From: Pseudomonas arcuscaelestis | GTDB lineage: Bacteria; Pseudomonadota; Gammaproteobacteria; Pseudomonadales; Pseudomonadaceae | Reading direction: 5' to 3' | NCBI RefSeq assembly: GCF_016881005.1 | Contig: NZ_JACOPV010000003.1 | Coordinates: forward strand, 1-64,000 | DNA: 64,000 nt | In this document: positions 37,021 through 46,114 of the stretch, in pieces | Numbering within the stretch: position 1 is the first letter of the stretch | Layout of the letters: the number at the start of each line of letters is the position of its first letter | Notes under the pieces: generated by a model | The model's input: only the letters and a program-made list of their open reading frames with translations | What the model was told of the DNA's origin: nothing | The model's database searches: none | Made by a program: the position numbers and the translations under genes

Positions 37021-38373
37021 ATGCCGCTGGAACACTCCGTCAACACCTGGTGCCAGACTCACCCATTGATTGCCGATCTGGTGGCCTTGCGTTCTACCAG
37101 TTGGTTCAATCCCAAGCTGGCACCCAGTGCGCAGGCGTTGGCTGATGTTCCTCTGAGCCAGGAGGATGTGCGTGAGGCCAGTGATCGCCTTCAGCGTTTT
37201 GCACCGTTCATTCAGTCGGCCTTCGCGCAAACGGCAGCCAGCGCGGGCATTATCGAATCGCCCTTGTTGCCACTGCCGGCGCTGCAGGCCGTACTGCGCG
37301 CCGAGCATCAACTGCCCGAAGGCGGCGCGCTGTGGCTCAAGGCTGACAATTTGCTGCCTATTTCAGGTTCGATCAAGGCGCGCGGTGGCATTTACGAGGT
37401 GCTCAAGCATGCCGAGGACCTGGCACTGGCAGGCGGTTTGCTGCAGCCTGGCGATGACTACGCGAGCCTGGACAGCGAAGCGGCGCGGTCTTTCTTTGGC
37501 CAGTACAGCATTGCGGTAGGTTCTACCGGCAACCTTGGGCTGTCGATCGGGATTATCAGTGCGCGCCTGGGGTTCAAGGCCACCGTGCACATGTCGGCTG
37601 ACGCCCGGCAGTGGAAGAAGGATCGACTGCGTGCCCATGGTGTCGAGGTTCGCGAATACAGTGCCGACTACAGTGTGGCGGTGGAGCAAGGCCGGCGCGA
37701 AGCCGAGGCAGACCCGCATTGCCATTTCGTCGACGACGAAAACTCGCTTAACTTGTTCCTCGGTTACGCTGTTGCGGCCGAACGCTTGCAGCGTCAGTTT
37801 GCCGAGCAAGGCATCCAGGTCGATGCTGAGCACCCGTTGTTTGTCTATCTGCCTTGCGGCGTAGGCGGCGGGCCTGGTGGCGTTGCCTATGGCCTGAAAT
37901 GGGTGTTTGGCGATGCGGTGCATTGCGTGTTCGCCGAGCCCACCCATTCACCTTGCATGTTCCTCGGCGTTTATACCGGGCTGCACGATGAGGTCTCGGT
38001 GTACGACTTTGGCATCGACAACCAGACGGCTGCCGACGGCTTGGCGGTGGGCCGCCCATCCGGTTTTGTCGGACGGGCGATGCAGCGATTGATCGATGGC
38101 TATTACACCGTCGATGATGACACCTTGTACCGTCTGCTCGCGCAGATGCAGGCGTGCGAGAGTCATGAACTGGAGCCGTCGGCGCTTGCCGGGGTGCCCG
38201 GTATGGTACGTGTACTCCAGGAGCAGCAAGGCTACCGCCACCGCCTGGGTCTGGATGAAGCACGCATGAGTCGGGCTACTCACCTGGTATGGGGCACGGG
38301 TGGCAGCATGGTACCCCGCGCCGAAATGGACGCTTACCTGGCCAAAGGCCGTGTCGTGCTGGCTGGGCAGTAA
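37021..38373 (+). CDS. dsdA: D-serine ammonia-lyase (D-serine dehydratase)
   Basis: A 450-residue PLP enzyme converting D-serine to pyruvate and ammonia. The PLP lysine is K119 in [13 protein letters not shown]; the phosphate-binding glycine loop is [14 protein letters not shown], and [11 protein letters not shown] is the substrate loop. Length agrees with DsdA. ATG 37021 is preferred over ATG 37015, since GGAG is seven bases from the former but only one base from the latter. The regulator gene starts two bases after its stop. Confidence 0.95.
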   Translation: MPLEHSVNTWCQTHPLIADLVALRSTSWFNPKLAPSAQALADVPLSQEDVREASDRLQRFAPFIQSAFAQTAASAGIIESPLLPLPALQAVLRAEHQLPEGGALWLKADNLLPISGSIKARGGIYEVLKHAEDLALAGGLLQPGDDYASLDSEAARSFFGQYSIAVGSTGNLGLSIGIISARLGFKATVHMSADARQWKKDRLRAHGVEVREYSADYSVAVEQGRREAEADPHCHFVDDENSLNLFLGYAVAAERLQRQFAEQGIQVDAEHPLFVYLPCGVGGGPGGVAYGLKWVFGDAVHCVFAEPTHSPCMFLGVYTGLHDEVSVYDFGIDNQTAADGLAVGRPSGFVGRAMQRLIDGYYTVDDDTLYRLLAQMQACESHELEPSALAGVPGMVRVLQEQQGYRHRLGLDEARMSRATHLVWGTGGSMVPRAEMDAYLAKGRVVLAGQ

Positions 38374-38375
38374 TC

Positions 38376-39320
38376 ATGCTCAACTTGCCGCCGCGCCTGG
38401 GTGCCCGCCTGACCGGCGCGCAGTTTGCCAATCTGCATACCTTCGCGGTGGCTGCACGGCATTTGAGTTTTACCTTGGCGGCAGAGGAATTGTGTCTGAC
38501 GCCGAGCGCGGTCAGCCATCGCATCGCCCGACTCGAACAGGCACTTGAACAGCGCTTGTTCGAACGGCTGACTCGACGCATACGCCTTACAGCTGAAGGT
38601 GAGCGCTTGTACCGCCTGGTGCAAGGGCTGGTCGAAGATCTGCAAGAGGCCCTGCAACCTGACTCGACGTCCACGGTGAGTGGCGCGCTGACGCTCTATG
38701 CGCGACCGTCGATTACCCAATGTTGGCTGGTGCCGCGGCTGGTGGATTTTCAGCAGCGCTACCCGCAGATCAGCCTCGACGTACGCAGCGGCAACGATCC
38801 GCTGGATTTTCGTGCCCGTCATGTCGATCTGGCGCTGTTGTATGGGGACGGCGAGTTTCCCGGCCTGGTCAGTGAACTGCTGATGGCTGAGCAGGTTGCG
38901 CCAGTGTGCAGCCCTCAGTATGCCGAGCGTCATGACCTGATCGATGCGCCACAGCGTTTGCAGCAATGCACGCTCTTGCATGACGCCCTGGCCTGGGAGC
39001 ATGCGGCGTTCGACGCCGAATGGCAGCGCTGGGCGCGTCACCACAATGCTCAAGGCTATCTGCCAAATAGCGCAATGACTTTCGACCGCGCGGATTTGTG
39101 TGCGCTGGCTGCGAGTCATCATGCGGGCGTGGCCATGGGACGTCGACAGTTGGTGCAGCCATTGATTGATCAAGGCCAGTTGATCTTGCCGTTTGGCGAT
39201 TTCGAGTCAATAGCAGGGCAGGGCTACTACCTTGTGCATCCACGGCGCGAAACTGTGCCGGTGCGAGTTCGGGTGATGATGGAGTGGCTACGCGTGATCG
39301 CCGGGCAAGCCCGCGGCTGA
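38376..39320 (+). CDS. LysR-family regulator, DsdC-like
   Basis: A 314-residue LysR protein: helix-turn-helix LHTFAVAARHLSFTLAAEEL, TPSAVSHRIARLEQAL; co-inducer domain to the end. It begins two bases after the dsdA stop, so the two are translated from one message. DsdC in enterics is divergent from dsdXA; here it is downstream. A D-serine response is inferred only from linkage. The end overlaps a convergent pseudogene by 33 bases. Confidence 0.87.
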   Translation: MLNLPPRLGARLTGAQFANLHTFAVAARHLSFTLAAEELCLTPSAVSHRIARLEQALEQRLFERLTRRIRLTAEGERLYRLVQGLVEDLQEALQPDSTSTVSGALTLYARPSITQCWLVPRLVDFQQRYPQISLDVRSGNDPLDFRARHVDLALLYGDGEFPGLVSELLMAEQVAPVCSPQYAERHDLIDAPQRLQQCTLLHDALAWEHAAFDAEWQRWARHHNAQGYLPNSAMTFDRADLCALAASHHAGVAMGRRQLVQPLIDQGQLILPFGDFESIAGQGYYLVHPRRETVPVRVRVMMEWLRVIAGQARG

Positions 39321-39570
39321 CATTTTCCACCGTTTGTATTGCACAGGCAGGCATACCGCACAGGGTCGATAGCCCGCTGCCCGGGCAGCCTCGGCATCGA
39401 GAAAAAAACACCCGATGCTTTGCATAACCACCGCGTGCAATCGCTCGCAGTGCGCCCGGGCAATCCAGGCGCCCGTAGATTTTGCTGCGTCGGTGCCCAC
39501 CGAACTGCCCCGGCTGGTCGCTCAGGTGCTCAAGACCGTCAGCGCCTATCAGCCGCCAGGGCCCGTTCAC
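39288..39570 (-). pseudogene. Ada-like metal-binding protein, broken by a frameshift in a T7 tract
   Basis: The minus strand from a GTG at 39570 (two bases after the preceding stop) reads VNGPWRLIGADGLEHL, QFGGHRRSKIYGRLDCPGAL and ARGGYAKHRVFF, then loses homology. After the T7 tract (39402-39408), skipping one T gives LDAEAARAAGYRPCAVCLP and YKRWK, to a TAG at 39288. Together these form one small metal-binding protein of about 93 residues with one Cys in the first half and a C-x2-C in the second, as in the Ada zinc-binding fold. Six Ts would restore the frame. Either a real pseudogene, a sequencing error, or slippage. Confidence 0.7.
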
Positions 39571-39572
39571 CG

Positions 39573-40256
39573 TCAAAACCAACGGTCGTTGCGTTTGCGC
39601 CCACGGCTTAAGGCAGGCAGGATCAGGCCGGCAAGCAAGCCTGCACCGGCAATTGCGCCGCCGTATACCATGTAGCGCATCAGTACTTGTTTGTTCTCAT
39701 CGCCCAGGCGCGCCTGGGTGCTGCGCAGTTCCGACTGGGTGTCACTCAGTTCGGCATTAAGCGCCTTGCTGCGCGCTTCCAGTTCATCGATCAGGGCCTT
39801 GCGTGAGTCCAGGGTCTCTTGCATGCCTTGCACACGAGTTTTCCAGCTGTCATCGATGGTCTTGAGTTGTTCGCTGAGTTGGCTGACTTGCTCGATGAGT
39901 TGCGGTACTCGCTCGGCCTGGCCGGGAGCAGATTGCAGGTCGCTGCTGGTAATCCATACGATATCGCCGGACTCGCCGCGCACCTGGCTGTAGTTACCCT
40001 GGGTGTCGATCAAGGTGACTTTCTGCCCAGACTTGAGGTTGCCGACGATGCGGTGACCGTTGGTAGGGCCGCTGCGTACGAAGGTGGTCAGGCTGTCACT
40101 GACCCAGCGCTCGTTGCTGGTGGTTTCTTCGGCATGCACTGGGCTGCCAAGGGCTGTCAGCGCAGCGATCAGGCCGAGGGCGAGTCTGTTGCGCGGGCGC
40201 AGGGAAAAGGTCGAAACAGAGGCAAGCGCCGCAGGAACAGGACGAGAGATAGGCAT
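39573..40256 (-). CDS. SH3-domain and C-terminal membrane-anchor protein (YgiM-like)
   Basis: A 227-residue protein: signal peptide (RLALGLIAALTALGSPVHAEE), bacterial SH3 domain (SDSLTTFVRSGPTNGHRIVG, GDIVWITSSDLQ), a coiled-coil of about 90 residues (QLIEQVSQLSEQLKTIDDSW to ARLGDENKQ), then a membrane helix (GAIAGAGLLAGLILPAL) and a basic end. This layout matches the SH3-and-anchor family. It probably bridges membrane and cell wall. Function unknown. The metal-binding pseudogene follows by two bases. Confidence 0.87.
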   Translation of the reverse strand: MPISRPVPAALASVSTFSLRPRNRLALGLIAALTALGSPVHAEETTSNERWVSDSLTTFVRSGPTNGHRIVGNLKSGQKVTLIDTQGNYSQVRGESGDIVWITSSDLQSAPGQAERVPQLIEQVSQLSEQLKTIDDSWKTRVQGMQETLDSRKALIDELEARSKALNAELSDTQSELRSTQARLGDENKQVLMRYMVYGGAIAGAGLLAGLILPALSRGRKRNDRWF

Positions 40257-40394
40257 TGTGGTCTTCGCGTGAAATAAAAAATAAAAGCCCGATGACTGGG
40301 CCGGTGAACACGGGCGTGCACGCAAGCCGCCAGCAGAAAGACCATTTTTCTGTAGGCAGGTTCACTGAAGGAGGAGGGAAAATAACAGCAAATA

Positions 40395-40419
40395 TTGCGG
40401 GCACAGACTGTGCCCGCAA
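40395..40419 (-). terminator. Terminator after ppnN
   Basis: TTGCGGGCACA and TGTGCCCGCAA form an 11-bp perfect stem with a 3-base loop, 19 bases past the ppnN stop on the minus strand. The sequence beyond it is A/T-rich (AATATTTGCTGTTATTTT) but not a pure T-run. Confidence 0.75.
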
Positions 40420-40437
40420 CTCAGGGGAGGGCGAAGA

Positions 40438-41811
40438 TCAAGTTACAACGCGATAGCAGGGAACATACTCGGCACCACCAGGCAACTTCATGCGGTGCTG
40501 GGCCACGAAGGCTTCAAGCAATTTGCCCAGTGGCTGCAACACGGCAGTATCGCCGTGGATTTCATACGGGCCTTTCTCTTCAATCAGGCGGATACCGTTG
40601 TCCTTGACGTTGCCGGCGACGATCCCGGAGAACGCTCGGCGCAGGTTTGCAGCCAGTTCGTGGGCCGGTAATTCACGGCGCAATTGCAGGCTCGCCATGT
40701 TTTCGTGCGTCGGGTCGAAGGGACGCTGAAAGCTTTCCTCAATTTTCAACAGCCAGTTGAAATGGAAGGCATCGTTACGCTCGCGGCGGAACTGCTTGAC
40801 CTCCTTGAGGCCATCGACCATTTGTCGGGCCACTTCGGCCGGGTTGTCGATGATGATCTGATAGTGGTTCTGTGCTTCATCACCCAAGGTTGCATGCACG
40901 AAGGCGTGCAACTGCTGCAGGTACGGCTCGGCACTTTTCGGACCCGTGAGAATTACCGGGAACGGCAAGTCGCGGTTGTCCGGGTGCATGAGGATGCCGA
41001 GCAGGTAAAGGAACTCTTCGGCGGTACCAGCACCACCGGGGAAGATGATAATGCCGTGACCGACGCGCACGAAGGCCTCGAGGCGCTTTTCAATATCCGG
41101 GAGAATCACCAGTTCGTTGACGATAGGGTTGGGCGCCTCGGCGGCGATGATGCCAGGCTCGGTCAGACCCAGGTAGCGGCTGCCGCTCATGCGCTGCTTG
41201 GCATGGGCAATAGTGGCGCCTTTCATCGGCCCTTTCATTACGCCTGGGCCGCAGCCGGTGCAGACGTCCAGCTTGCGCAGGCCCAGTTCGTGACCGACCT
41301 TTTTGGTGTACTGGTATTCTTCAGTGCTGATCGAGTGGCCACCCCAACACACGACCATTTTCGGCTCTACACCCGGGCGCAGAGTGCGGGCGTTGCGTAG
41401 CAGGTGGAAGACATAGTCGGTGATGCCCTGGGAGCTTTCCAGGTCGATGCGCTGGCTGGCCAGTTCGCTTTCGGTATAGACAATGTCGCGTAGGGCGCTG
41501 AAGAGCATTTCGCGGGTACTGGCGATCATTTCGCCATCAACGAAGGCGTCCGCGGGAGCATTCAACAGCTCCAGGCGCACGCCGCGATCCTGCTGGTGAA
41601 TACGTACTTCGAAGTCTTTGTAGGCTTCAAGGATGGTCTTGGCATTATCGACATGAGCGCCAGTGTTGAGGATTGCCAGGGCGCACTGGCGAAACAGGGT
41701 GTACAGGCTGCCGGAACCGGCTTCACTCAATTGCTGTACTTCACGTTGAGACAGTGTTTCCAGGCTGCCTTTTGGGCTTACAGATGCATTGATTACTTCA
41801 CGTTGGGGCAT
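40438..41811 (-). CDS. ppnN: Pyrimidine/purine nucleotide 5'-monophosphate nucleosidase (LOG family)
   Basis: A 457-residue Rossmann-like enzyme that releases the base from nucleoside monophosphates; E. coli PpnN is stimulated by (p)ppGpp. Motifs: WGGHSISTEEYQYTKKVG, CTGCGPGVMKGPMKG and the LOG signature FPGGAGTAEEFLYLLG. The N- and C-terminal extensions around the LOG core match PpnN rather than short plant-type LOG proteins. The start MPQREVINASV at 41811 is chosen over the longer open frame from 41997; an AGGAAAA lies upstream. Confidence 0.92.
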   Translation of the reverse strand: MPQREVINASVSPKGSLETLSQREVQQLSEAGSGSLYTLFRQCALAILNTGAHVDNAKTILEAYKDFEVRIHQQDRGVRLELLNAPADAFVDGEMIASTREMLFSALRDIVYTESELASQRIDLESSQGITDYVFHLLRNARTLRPGVEPKMVVCWGGHSISTEEYQYTKKVGHELGLRKLDVCTGCGPGVMKGPMKGATIAHAKQRMSGSRYLGLTEPGIIAAEAPNPIVNELVILPDIEKRLEAFVRVGHGIIIFPGGAGTAEEFLYLLGILMHPDNRDLPFPVILTGPKSAEPYLQQLHAFVHATLGDEAQNHYQIIIDNPAEVARQMVDGLKEVKQFRRERNDAFHFNWLLKIEESFQRPFDPTHENMASLQLRRELPAHELAANLRRAFSGIVAGNVKDNGIRLIEEKGPYEIHGDTAVLQPLGKLLEAFVAQHRMKLPGGAEYVPCYRVVT

Positions 41812-42048
41812 TCTGGTTTTCCTGTGAGCGGGTAAACGTCCATCTTCTGCACACCACCATACCGACAAAATGTCGCAGCAACGAGTGCCTTTGTGCGTAA
41901 GGCTTTTCCAGCGCCCTTGGCGGCCATTTGTCTGTAGGTCGGACACGGCAAGTATTGCAGTGAGAATAGCGTCTTGCACGCCAGCAACTACTTTCAAAAC
42001 TACTTTCGGTCGGTGATCGGTGAAGACGAGCTACAGTTGACCCTGATC

Positions 42049-42150
42049 CTGTATCGTCGAAACCTGTACGCCAAGCTCGGTGTTTCATCACAGTCGCAAT
42101 TGTTCAGTCTGTTTTTGCGACAGCTGAATCAACAGCAAGCACAGGAGTGA
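42049..42150 (+). pseudogene. C-terminal remnant of a LuxR-type regulator
   Basis: In the 343-base gap between ppnN and the GST gene one frame reads LYRRNLYAKLGVSSQSQLFS, then [13 protein letters not shown] and a stop at 42150. The YRRNLYAKLGVSSQSQLF pattern is the recognition-helix end of a LuxR/GerE helix-turn-helix. The residues before it (GEDELQLTLI) do not match the preceding helices, and no start or sensor domain is seen, so only the tail remains. The stop lies four bases before the GST start. Confidence 0.5.
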
Positions 42151-42154
42151 AAGG

Positions 42155-42778
42155 ATGCTGCGAATATTGGGCAAGGCTTCATCGATCAATGTGCGCAAGG
42201 TGCTGTGGACCTGCGCCGAACTGAACCTGGCATTCGAGCGCGAAGACTGGGGCTCAGGGTTCCAGTCGACACACAGCGAGGCTTTCCTGGCGCTCAATCC
42301 CAACGCCATGGTGCCGGTGATCGAGGATGGCGATTTCGTTTTATGGGAGTCCAACAGCATCATCCGCTACCTTGCCAACCAGTATGGTGGCAAACACTTG
42401 TACCCGGCCCCAGCACACTTGCGGGCCCGCGTGGATCAGTGGTTGGACTGGCAGGCTACCGACCTCAATGGAGCCTGGAGCTATGCATTCCTGTCGTTGG
42501 TGCGCCAGTCGCCCAAACACCAGGACCCCGAGGCCCTGGCGGCGGCGTGCGACAATTGGGCGCGAAACATGACAATCCTCGATCGTCAGTTGCAGCGCAC
42601 CGGTGCCTACGTCAGCGGTGATGCGTTCTCGCTGGCTGACATCGCCATTGGCCTATCGGTCAACCGCTGGTTCCAGACGCCGCTGGAGCATCCGCCGCTG
42701 CCTGGCGTCCAGGCATACTACGAGCGTTTGACAGAACGCCAGGGCTACCGTTTGCACGGTCGCAACGGCACGTCCTGA
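42155..42778 (+). CDS. Glutathione S-transferase family protein
   Basis: A 207-residue GST. N-terminal thioredoxin-like domain ([40 protein letters not shown] with the cis-Pro; [10 protein letters not shown]) and helical C-terminal domain with [12 protein letters not shown]. The active-site Ser is probably in KASSINVRK. Substrate unknown. The AGGAG site sits inside the end of the LuxR-like remnant. Confidence 0.9.
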   Translation: MLRILGKASSINVRKVLWTCAELNLAFEREDWGSGFQSTHSEAFLALNPNAMVPVIEDGDFVLWESNSIIRYLANQYGGKHLYPAPAHLRARVDQWLDWQATDLNGAWSYAFLSLVRQSPKHQDPEALAAACDNWARNMTILDRQLQRTGAYVSGDAFSLADIAIGLSVNRWFQTPLEHPPLPGVQAYYERLTERQGYRLHGRNGTS

Positions 42779-42780
42779 GG

Positions 42781-43947
42781 TTATTGCGGGTCCAGGGTGG
42801 CAAGAATGGCGTGAGCCACTTTTACCCGCTCGGCGTTCGGGTAGTTTTTGTTCGCCAGCAAGACAATACCGATACGCTTTGAGGGTACGAAAACCACGTA
42901 GGCGCCGAAACCGTTGGTTGAGCCGGTCTTGTTCAGCAGCGTGCCCTCCTGCAACGGCTGCGGCGGCTTGAGCCAGGCCACTTTATGAGGATCAAGCGTC
43001 ATGGAGGCAGAGTTGCCGGCCAGCAATTGATCCAGCGTCAGCGGATAGCGATACAGCTCCCAGCCCAGGCCTTGAGTCATCTCGCCGACGCGATAGTAGC
43101 CGGTCTGGGTGGTGGCGATGGCCTGCTGTAACAAAGGCTCAAGGCCCTTTGGCTGCATGTTGGCTTCGACGTAGCGGAGCAAATCTGCCGATGTGGTTTT
43201 CAGTCCGTAAGCCTCGGCATCCAGTGCCCCCGGCCCGACCCGCACCGGTTGATCGTTATTGTCGTAGCCCCAGGCATAGTTCCCTGCTTGAGCCTCGGGC
43301 ACCTGCACGAAGGTATGCTGCAAACCCAGCTGTGGCAGCAGCTGCTTGTGCATCAGCTCGCTGAACGGTGTGCCCATGCTCCTGGCTGCAAGGTAGCCAA
43401 ACAGCCCCAGGCTGGGGTTGGAATACAGCCGGTAAGTGCCAGGGGCAAAGTCGGCTTTCCAGTGGCGGTAGTAGTCGCGCAGGCTTGCCTGGTCCTTGAC
43501 CTGCTCGGGAAATTGCAACGGCAAACCGCCAGCGCTGTAGGTGCCAAGATTGAGCAACGTGACACCCTCGAACGAGGTGCCTTTGAGATCCGGCCAGTAC
43601 TTGCTGGCCGCGTCGCCCAGTGACAGGTTGCCGTTGGCCTGGGCATAGGCGGCGAGGGTTGCGGTGAAGGTTTTGCTCACCGAGCCAATTTCAAACAAGG
43701 TGTCGGCGTTCACTGGCTGGCCCGTCTGCCTGGAGGCTACGCCGTAGTTGAAATAATGCTGCTTGCCGTTGAAGGATACCGCCACGGCCATACCGGGTAT
43801 GGCTTGGTGCTTCATCAGCGGGGCGATAGCAGCATTTACGCTTGATTCGATCTGCCCCTCTTCAAGCGCCGCAGCGGCGTTTTGGCTTGTGCCAAAGGCG
43901 AATGCGAAAATAGTCAGGAGTGTTGCTACGGATGGGGTTCTGATCAT
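42781..43947 (-). CDS. ampC: Class C beta-lactamase (AmpC type)
   Basis: A 388-residue exported serine hydrolase. The three active-site elements are present: S89-V-S-K92 (EIGSVSKTF), Y175-S-N177 (RLYSNPSLG) and K340-T-G (LNKTGSTNGFG). Signal peptide: TLLTIFAFAFGTSQNAAAA. These agree with chromosomal cephalosporinases of Pseudomonas. No ampR is adjacent; the upstream neighbour is an unrelated AraC gene on the same strand. The start at MIRTPSVATL follows from the signal peptide. Confidence 0.92.
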   Translation of the reverse strand: MIRTPSVATLLTIFAFAFGTSQNAAAALEEGQIESSVNAAIAPLMKHQAIPGMAVAVSFNGKQHYFNYGVASRQTGQPVNADTLFEIGSVSKTFTATLAAYAQANGNLSLGDAASKYWPDLKGTSFEGVTLLNLGTYSAGGLPLQFPEQVKDQASLRDYYRHWKADFAPGTYRLYSNPSLGLFGYLAARSMGTPFSELMHKQLLPQLGLQHTFVQVPEAQAGNYAWGYDNNDQPVRVGPGALDAEAYGLKTTSADLLRYVEANMQPKGLEPLLQQAIATTQTGYYRVGEMTQGLGWELYRYPLTLDQLLAGNSASMTLDPHKVAWLKPPQPLQEGTLLNKTGSTNGFGAYVVFVPSKRIGIVLLANKNYPNAERVKVAHAILATLDPQ

Positions 43948-44047
43948 ACAAACAGTACTCGGAAGATGGCGGCCGCTCGGCGCCAACGAGTGAAGAGGTA
44001 AGGCCCAAGGGTAACAGGCCTGTCCGCGGTTTCTGAAGCGCGCCTGG

Positions 44048-44860
44048 CTATTGCGGCTGATCGGCTCGGACACGAAAGTATTCGCCCGGGGGCAGGCCGA
44101 ATAGCTTGCCGAACGCGGCGATAAAGGCCGACAGAGAATCGTAGCCACAGGCCAGGGCCACGTCGGTAACGCGCTCGCCACGCTCCAGGGCCGGCAATGC
44201 GCTGAGCAGGCGCATGCGTTGGCGCCAAAGGCGAAAGCTCAGGCCTGTCTCGCGTTGAAACAGGCGGCTCAAGGTTTTTTCCGATACGCCCGCTTGCTGC
44301 GCCCAGTCATTGAGCCCTGTTTGCGCATCCGGTTGCTCCTGCAAATGCAGGCACAACTCGCGCAAGCGCTTGTCGCGTGGAAGTGGCAGCATCAGGTGCT
44401 GCTCGCTGGCCAGGCTCAGTTGGTCGAGTAGCACCTGCACCAGGCGCCCGTCGGCACCCTTGAGGTCGTAGTGCACAGGCAACTCACTGAAAGTTCGGAT
44501 CAGCTCGCGCAGCAGCGCACTGACCGCAATCACCCGGCATTGCGTGGACGACCAACGGTCGGGGGCATGCTCCAGGTACAGGCTGCGCAGGCAGGTATTG
44601 CCGGTGCAACTGACGCGGTGTGCAACGTGTGCCGGAACCCACACCGCACGTTGTGGCGGCACCATGTAGAAGCCGTTGTCGGTATGCACCTGCACGACGC
44701 CACCAATGGCATAGGACAATTGCCCCCAGGGATGGCTATGACGGTAGCCCAGAATGATATTTGGCAAGGTCTGGACATGGCCATAGACCGGGCGTGGGAG
44801 CTGGGGCAGATGCTCGAGCGCTTGTGGCTCCTGCGAGGTGGTTTGTCCGTTTGGCGACAC
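44048..44860 (-). CDS. AraC-family regulator with N-terminal cupin domain
   Basis: A 270-residue protein: cupin half (GYRHSHPWGQLSYAIGGVVQ, PPQRAVWVPAHVAHRV) and AraC helix-turn-helix half (WAQQAGVSEKTLSRLFQRET; DVALACGYDSLSAFIAAFGK). The layout resembles NimR/YeaM-type regulators, which usually control a divergent exporter. Here the divergent neighbour, 79 bases away, is a bile-acid:sodium symporter family protein, a natural target. The start appears to be GTG at 44860, with no strong ribosome site. Confidence 0.85.
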   Translation of the reverse strand: MSPNGQTTSQEPQALEHLPQLPRPVYGHVQTLPNIILGYRHSHPWGQLSYAIGGVVQVHTDNGFYMVPPQRAVWVPAHVAHRVSCTGNTCLRSLYLEHAPDRWSSTQCRVIAVSALLRELIRTFSELPVHYDLKGADGRLVQVLLDQLSLASEQHLMLPLPRDKRLRELCLHLQEQPDAQTGLNDWAQQAGVSEKTLSRLFQRETGLSFRLWRQRMRLLSALPALERGERVTDVALACGYDSLSAFIAAFGKLFGLPPGEYFRVRADQPQ

Positions 44861-44939
44861 TGGCAGCGTTCTGGCGTTAGTGGAGGAATCGAAAAGACCT
44901 TATCGTCTGGCGCCACACAATAACAAGTCAGGATCGATG

Positions 44940-45932
44940 ATGAAGTACCTGCGGATGCTGTTCGACAATTTCACCCTGGCGCTGCTGGGGGTGATTCTCG
45001 TGGCCACCTTGTTGCCCTGCGAAGGCGACGGTGCCGTACTGTTCGGCTGGTTGACCAACCTTGCCATCGGCCTGTTGTTCTTTTTGCATGGGGCCAAGTT
45101 GTCGCGTGAAGCCGTGGCTGCCGGGGCAGGGCATTGGCGCCTGCACCTGTTGGTATTCGCCTGCACCTTTGTGATGTTCCCGTTGCTCGGCATGGCGCTC
45201 AAACCCTTGGTGTTGCCACTGGTGGGTGATGAGCTGTACCTGGGGGTGCTGTACTTGTGCGCTTTGCCGGCGACGGTGCAGTCAGCCATTGCCTTTACCT
45301 CATTGGCCCGAGGCAACGTTCCGGCGGCTATCTGCAGTGCTGCGGCGTCGAGCTTGCTGGGCATTGCCCTCACGCCATTGCTGGTGGTGTTGTTGATGGG
45401 CGTGGAAGGTGACAGCGGCTCGGGCCTGGAGGCAGTGTTGAAGATTGTTTTGCAACTGCTGGTGCCGTTTGTTGCAGGCCAACTTGCACGACGCTGGATT
45501 GGGCAGTGGGTGATGCGCAATGCACGTTGGTTGAAAGTGGTCGATCAGGGTTCGATTCTGCTGGTGGTTTACACCGCCTTCAGTGATGCGGTGGTCAGTG
45601 GCTTGTGGCAGTCGGTACCGCCCTCGCGCCTGGCCGGGTTGGTGTTGGTCTGTTGCCTGCTGCTGGCCGTGGTGCTCTGGTGCACCTCAACGCTTGCGCG
45701 CAGGCTGGGCTTCAATCTTGAAGACCGCATTACGATTTTGTTTGCAGGTTCGAAAAAAAGCATGGCCACCGGTGTGCCGATGGCTCAGGTGCTGTTTGTC
45801 GGTGGTGGTATTGGCGCGATGATCTTGCCGTTGATGATCTTCCACCAGATTCAACTGATGGTCTGCGCGGTATTGGCCCAGCGCTACGCGGCGCGCAGTG
45901 AAGCGCCGGTGCTCAGAGCAGAATGCCCTTGA
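44940..45932 (+). CDS. Bile acid:sodium symporter family protein (YfeH/SBF-like)
   Basis: A 330-residue inner-membrane protein with about ten helices (NFTLALLGVILVATLLPCEG; GLLFFLHGAKLSREAVAAG; LPATVQSAIAFTSLARGNVP; FAGSKKSMATGVPMAQVLF). The two crossover motifs match the SBF-like branch found in bacteria. Substrate unknown. Two ATGs overlap at 44937 and 44940; AGGA is better spaced for 44940. Confidence 0.87.
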   Translation: MKYLRMLFDNFTLALLGVILVATLLPCEGDGAVLFGWLTNLAIGLLFFLHGAKLSREAVAAGAGHWRLHLLVFACTFVMFPLLGMALKPLVLPLVGDELYLGVLYLCALPATVQSAIAFTSLARGNVPAAICSAAASSLLGIALTPLLVVLLMGVEGDSGSGLEAVLKIVLQLLVPFVAGQLARRWIGQWVMRNARWLKVVDQGSILLVVYTAFSDAVVSGLWQSVPPSRLAGLVLVCCLLLAVVLWCTSTLARRLGFNLEDRITILFAGSKKSMATGVPMAQVLFVGGGIGAMILPLMIFHQIQLMVCAVLAQRYAARSEAPVLRAECP

Positions 45933-45941
45933 CCAGCTGCG

Positions 45942-46040
45942 TCAAACGGTAAACGGGACGGCCCCGCCGGTACTGTCGATCAGGCAAAACGGCAACAGGA
46001 AGCAGTAGACATGGAGGATACGGTGCAGCTTCAGAATGTA
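45942..46040 (-). pseudogene. Possible bestrophin-family remnant
   Basis: In the gap between the SBF-like and DUF1624 genes a minus-strand frame reads LKLHRILHVYCFLLPFCLID, then STGGAVPFTV and a stop at 45942. The HR-x-LYxYCFLLPFGLxD pattern is one I associate with bacterial bestrophins (YneE family). No start or other parts are present. Short, so the match may be chance. Confidence 0.35.
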
Positions 46041-46061
46041 GGGGTAGGGTAGGGATACAGT

Positions 46062-46084
46062 TTGATAGCGATATAGTGTTACAT
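46062..46084. promoter_or_regulatory. AT-rich imperfect palindrome before the DUF1624 gene
   Basis: CGATATA and TATATCG flank a 9-base centre that is itself nearly symmetric (GTGTTACAT), 30 bases before the DUF1624 start codon. It looks like a regulator operator over the promoter; the regulator is not adjacent and is unknown. Confidence 0.55.
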
Positions 46085-46114
46085 TATATCGTAATAACCG
46101 TCCGTGAGTTGCTC

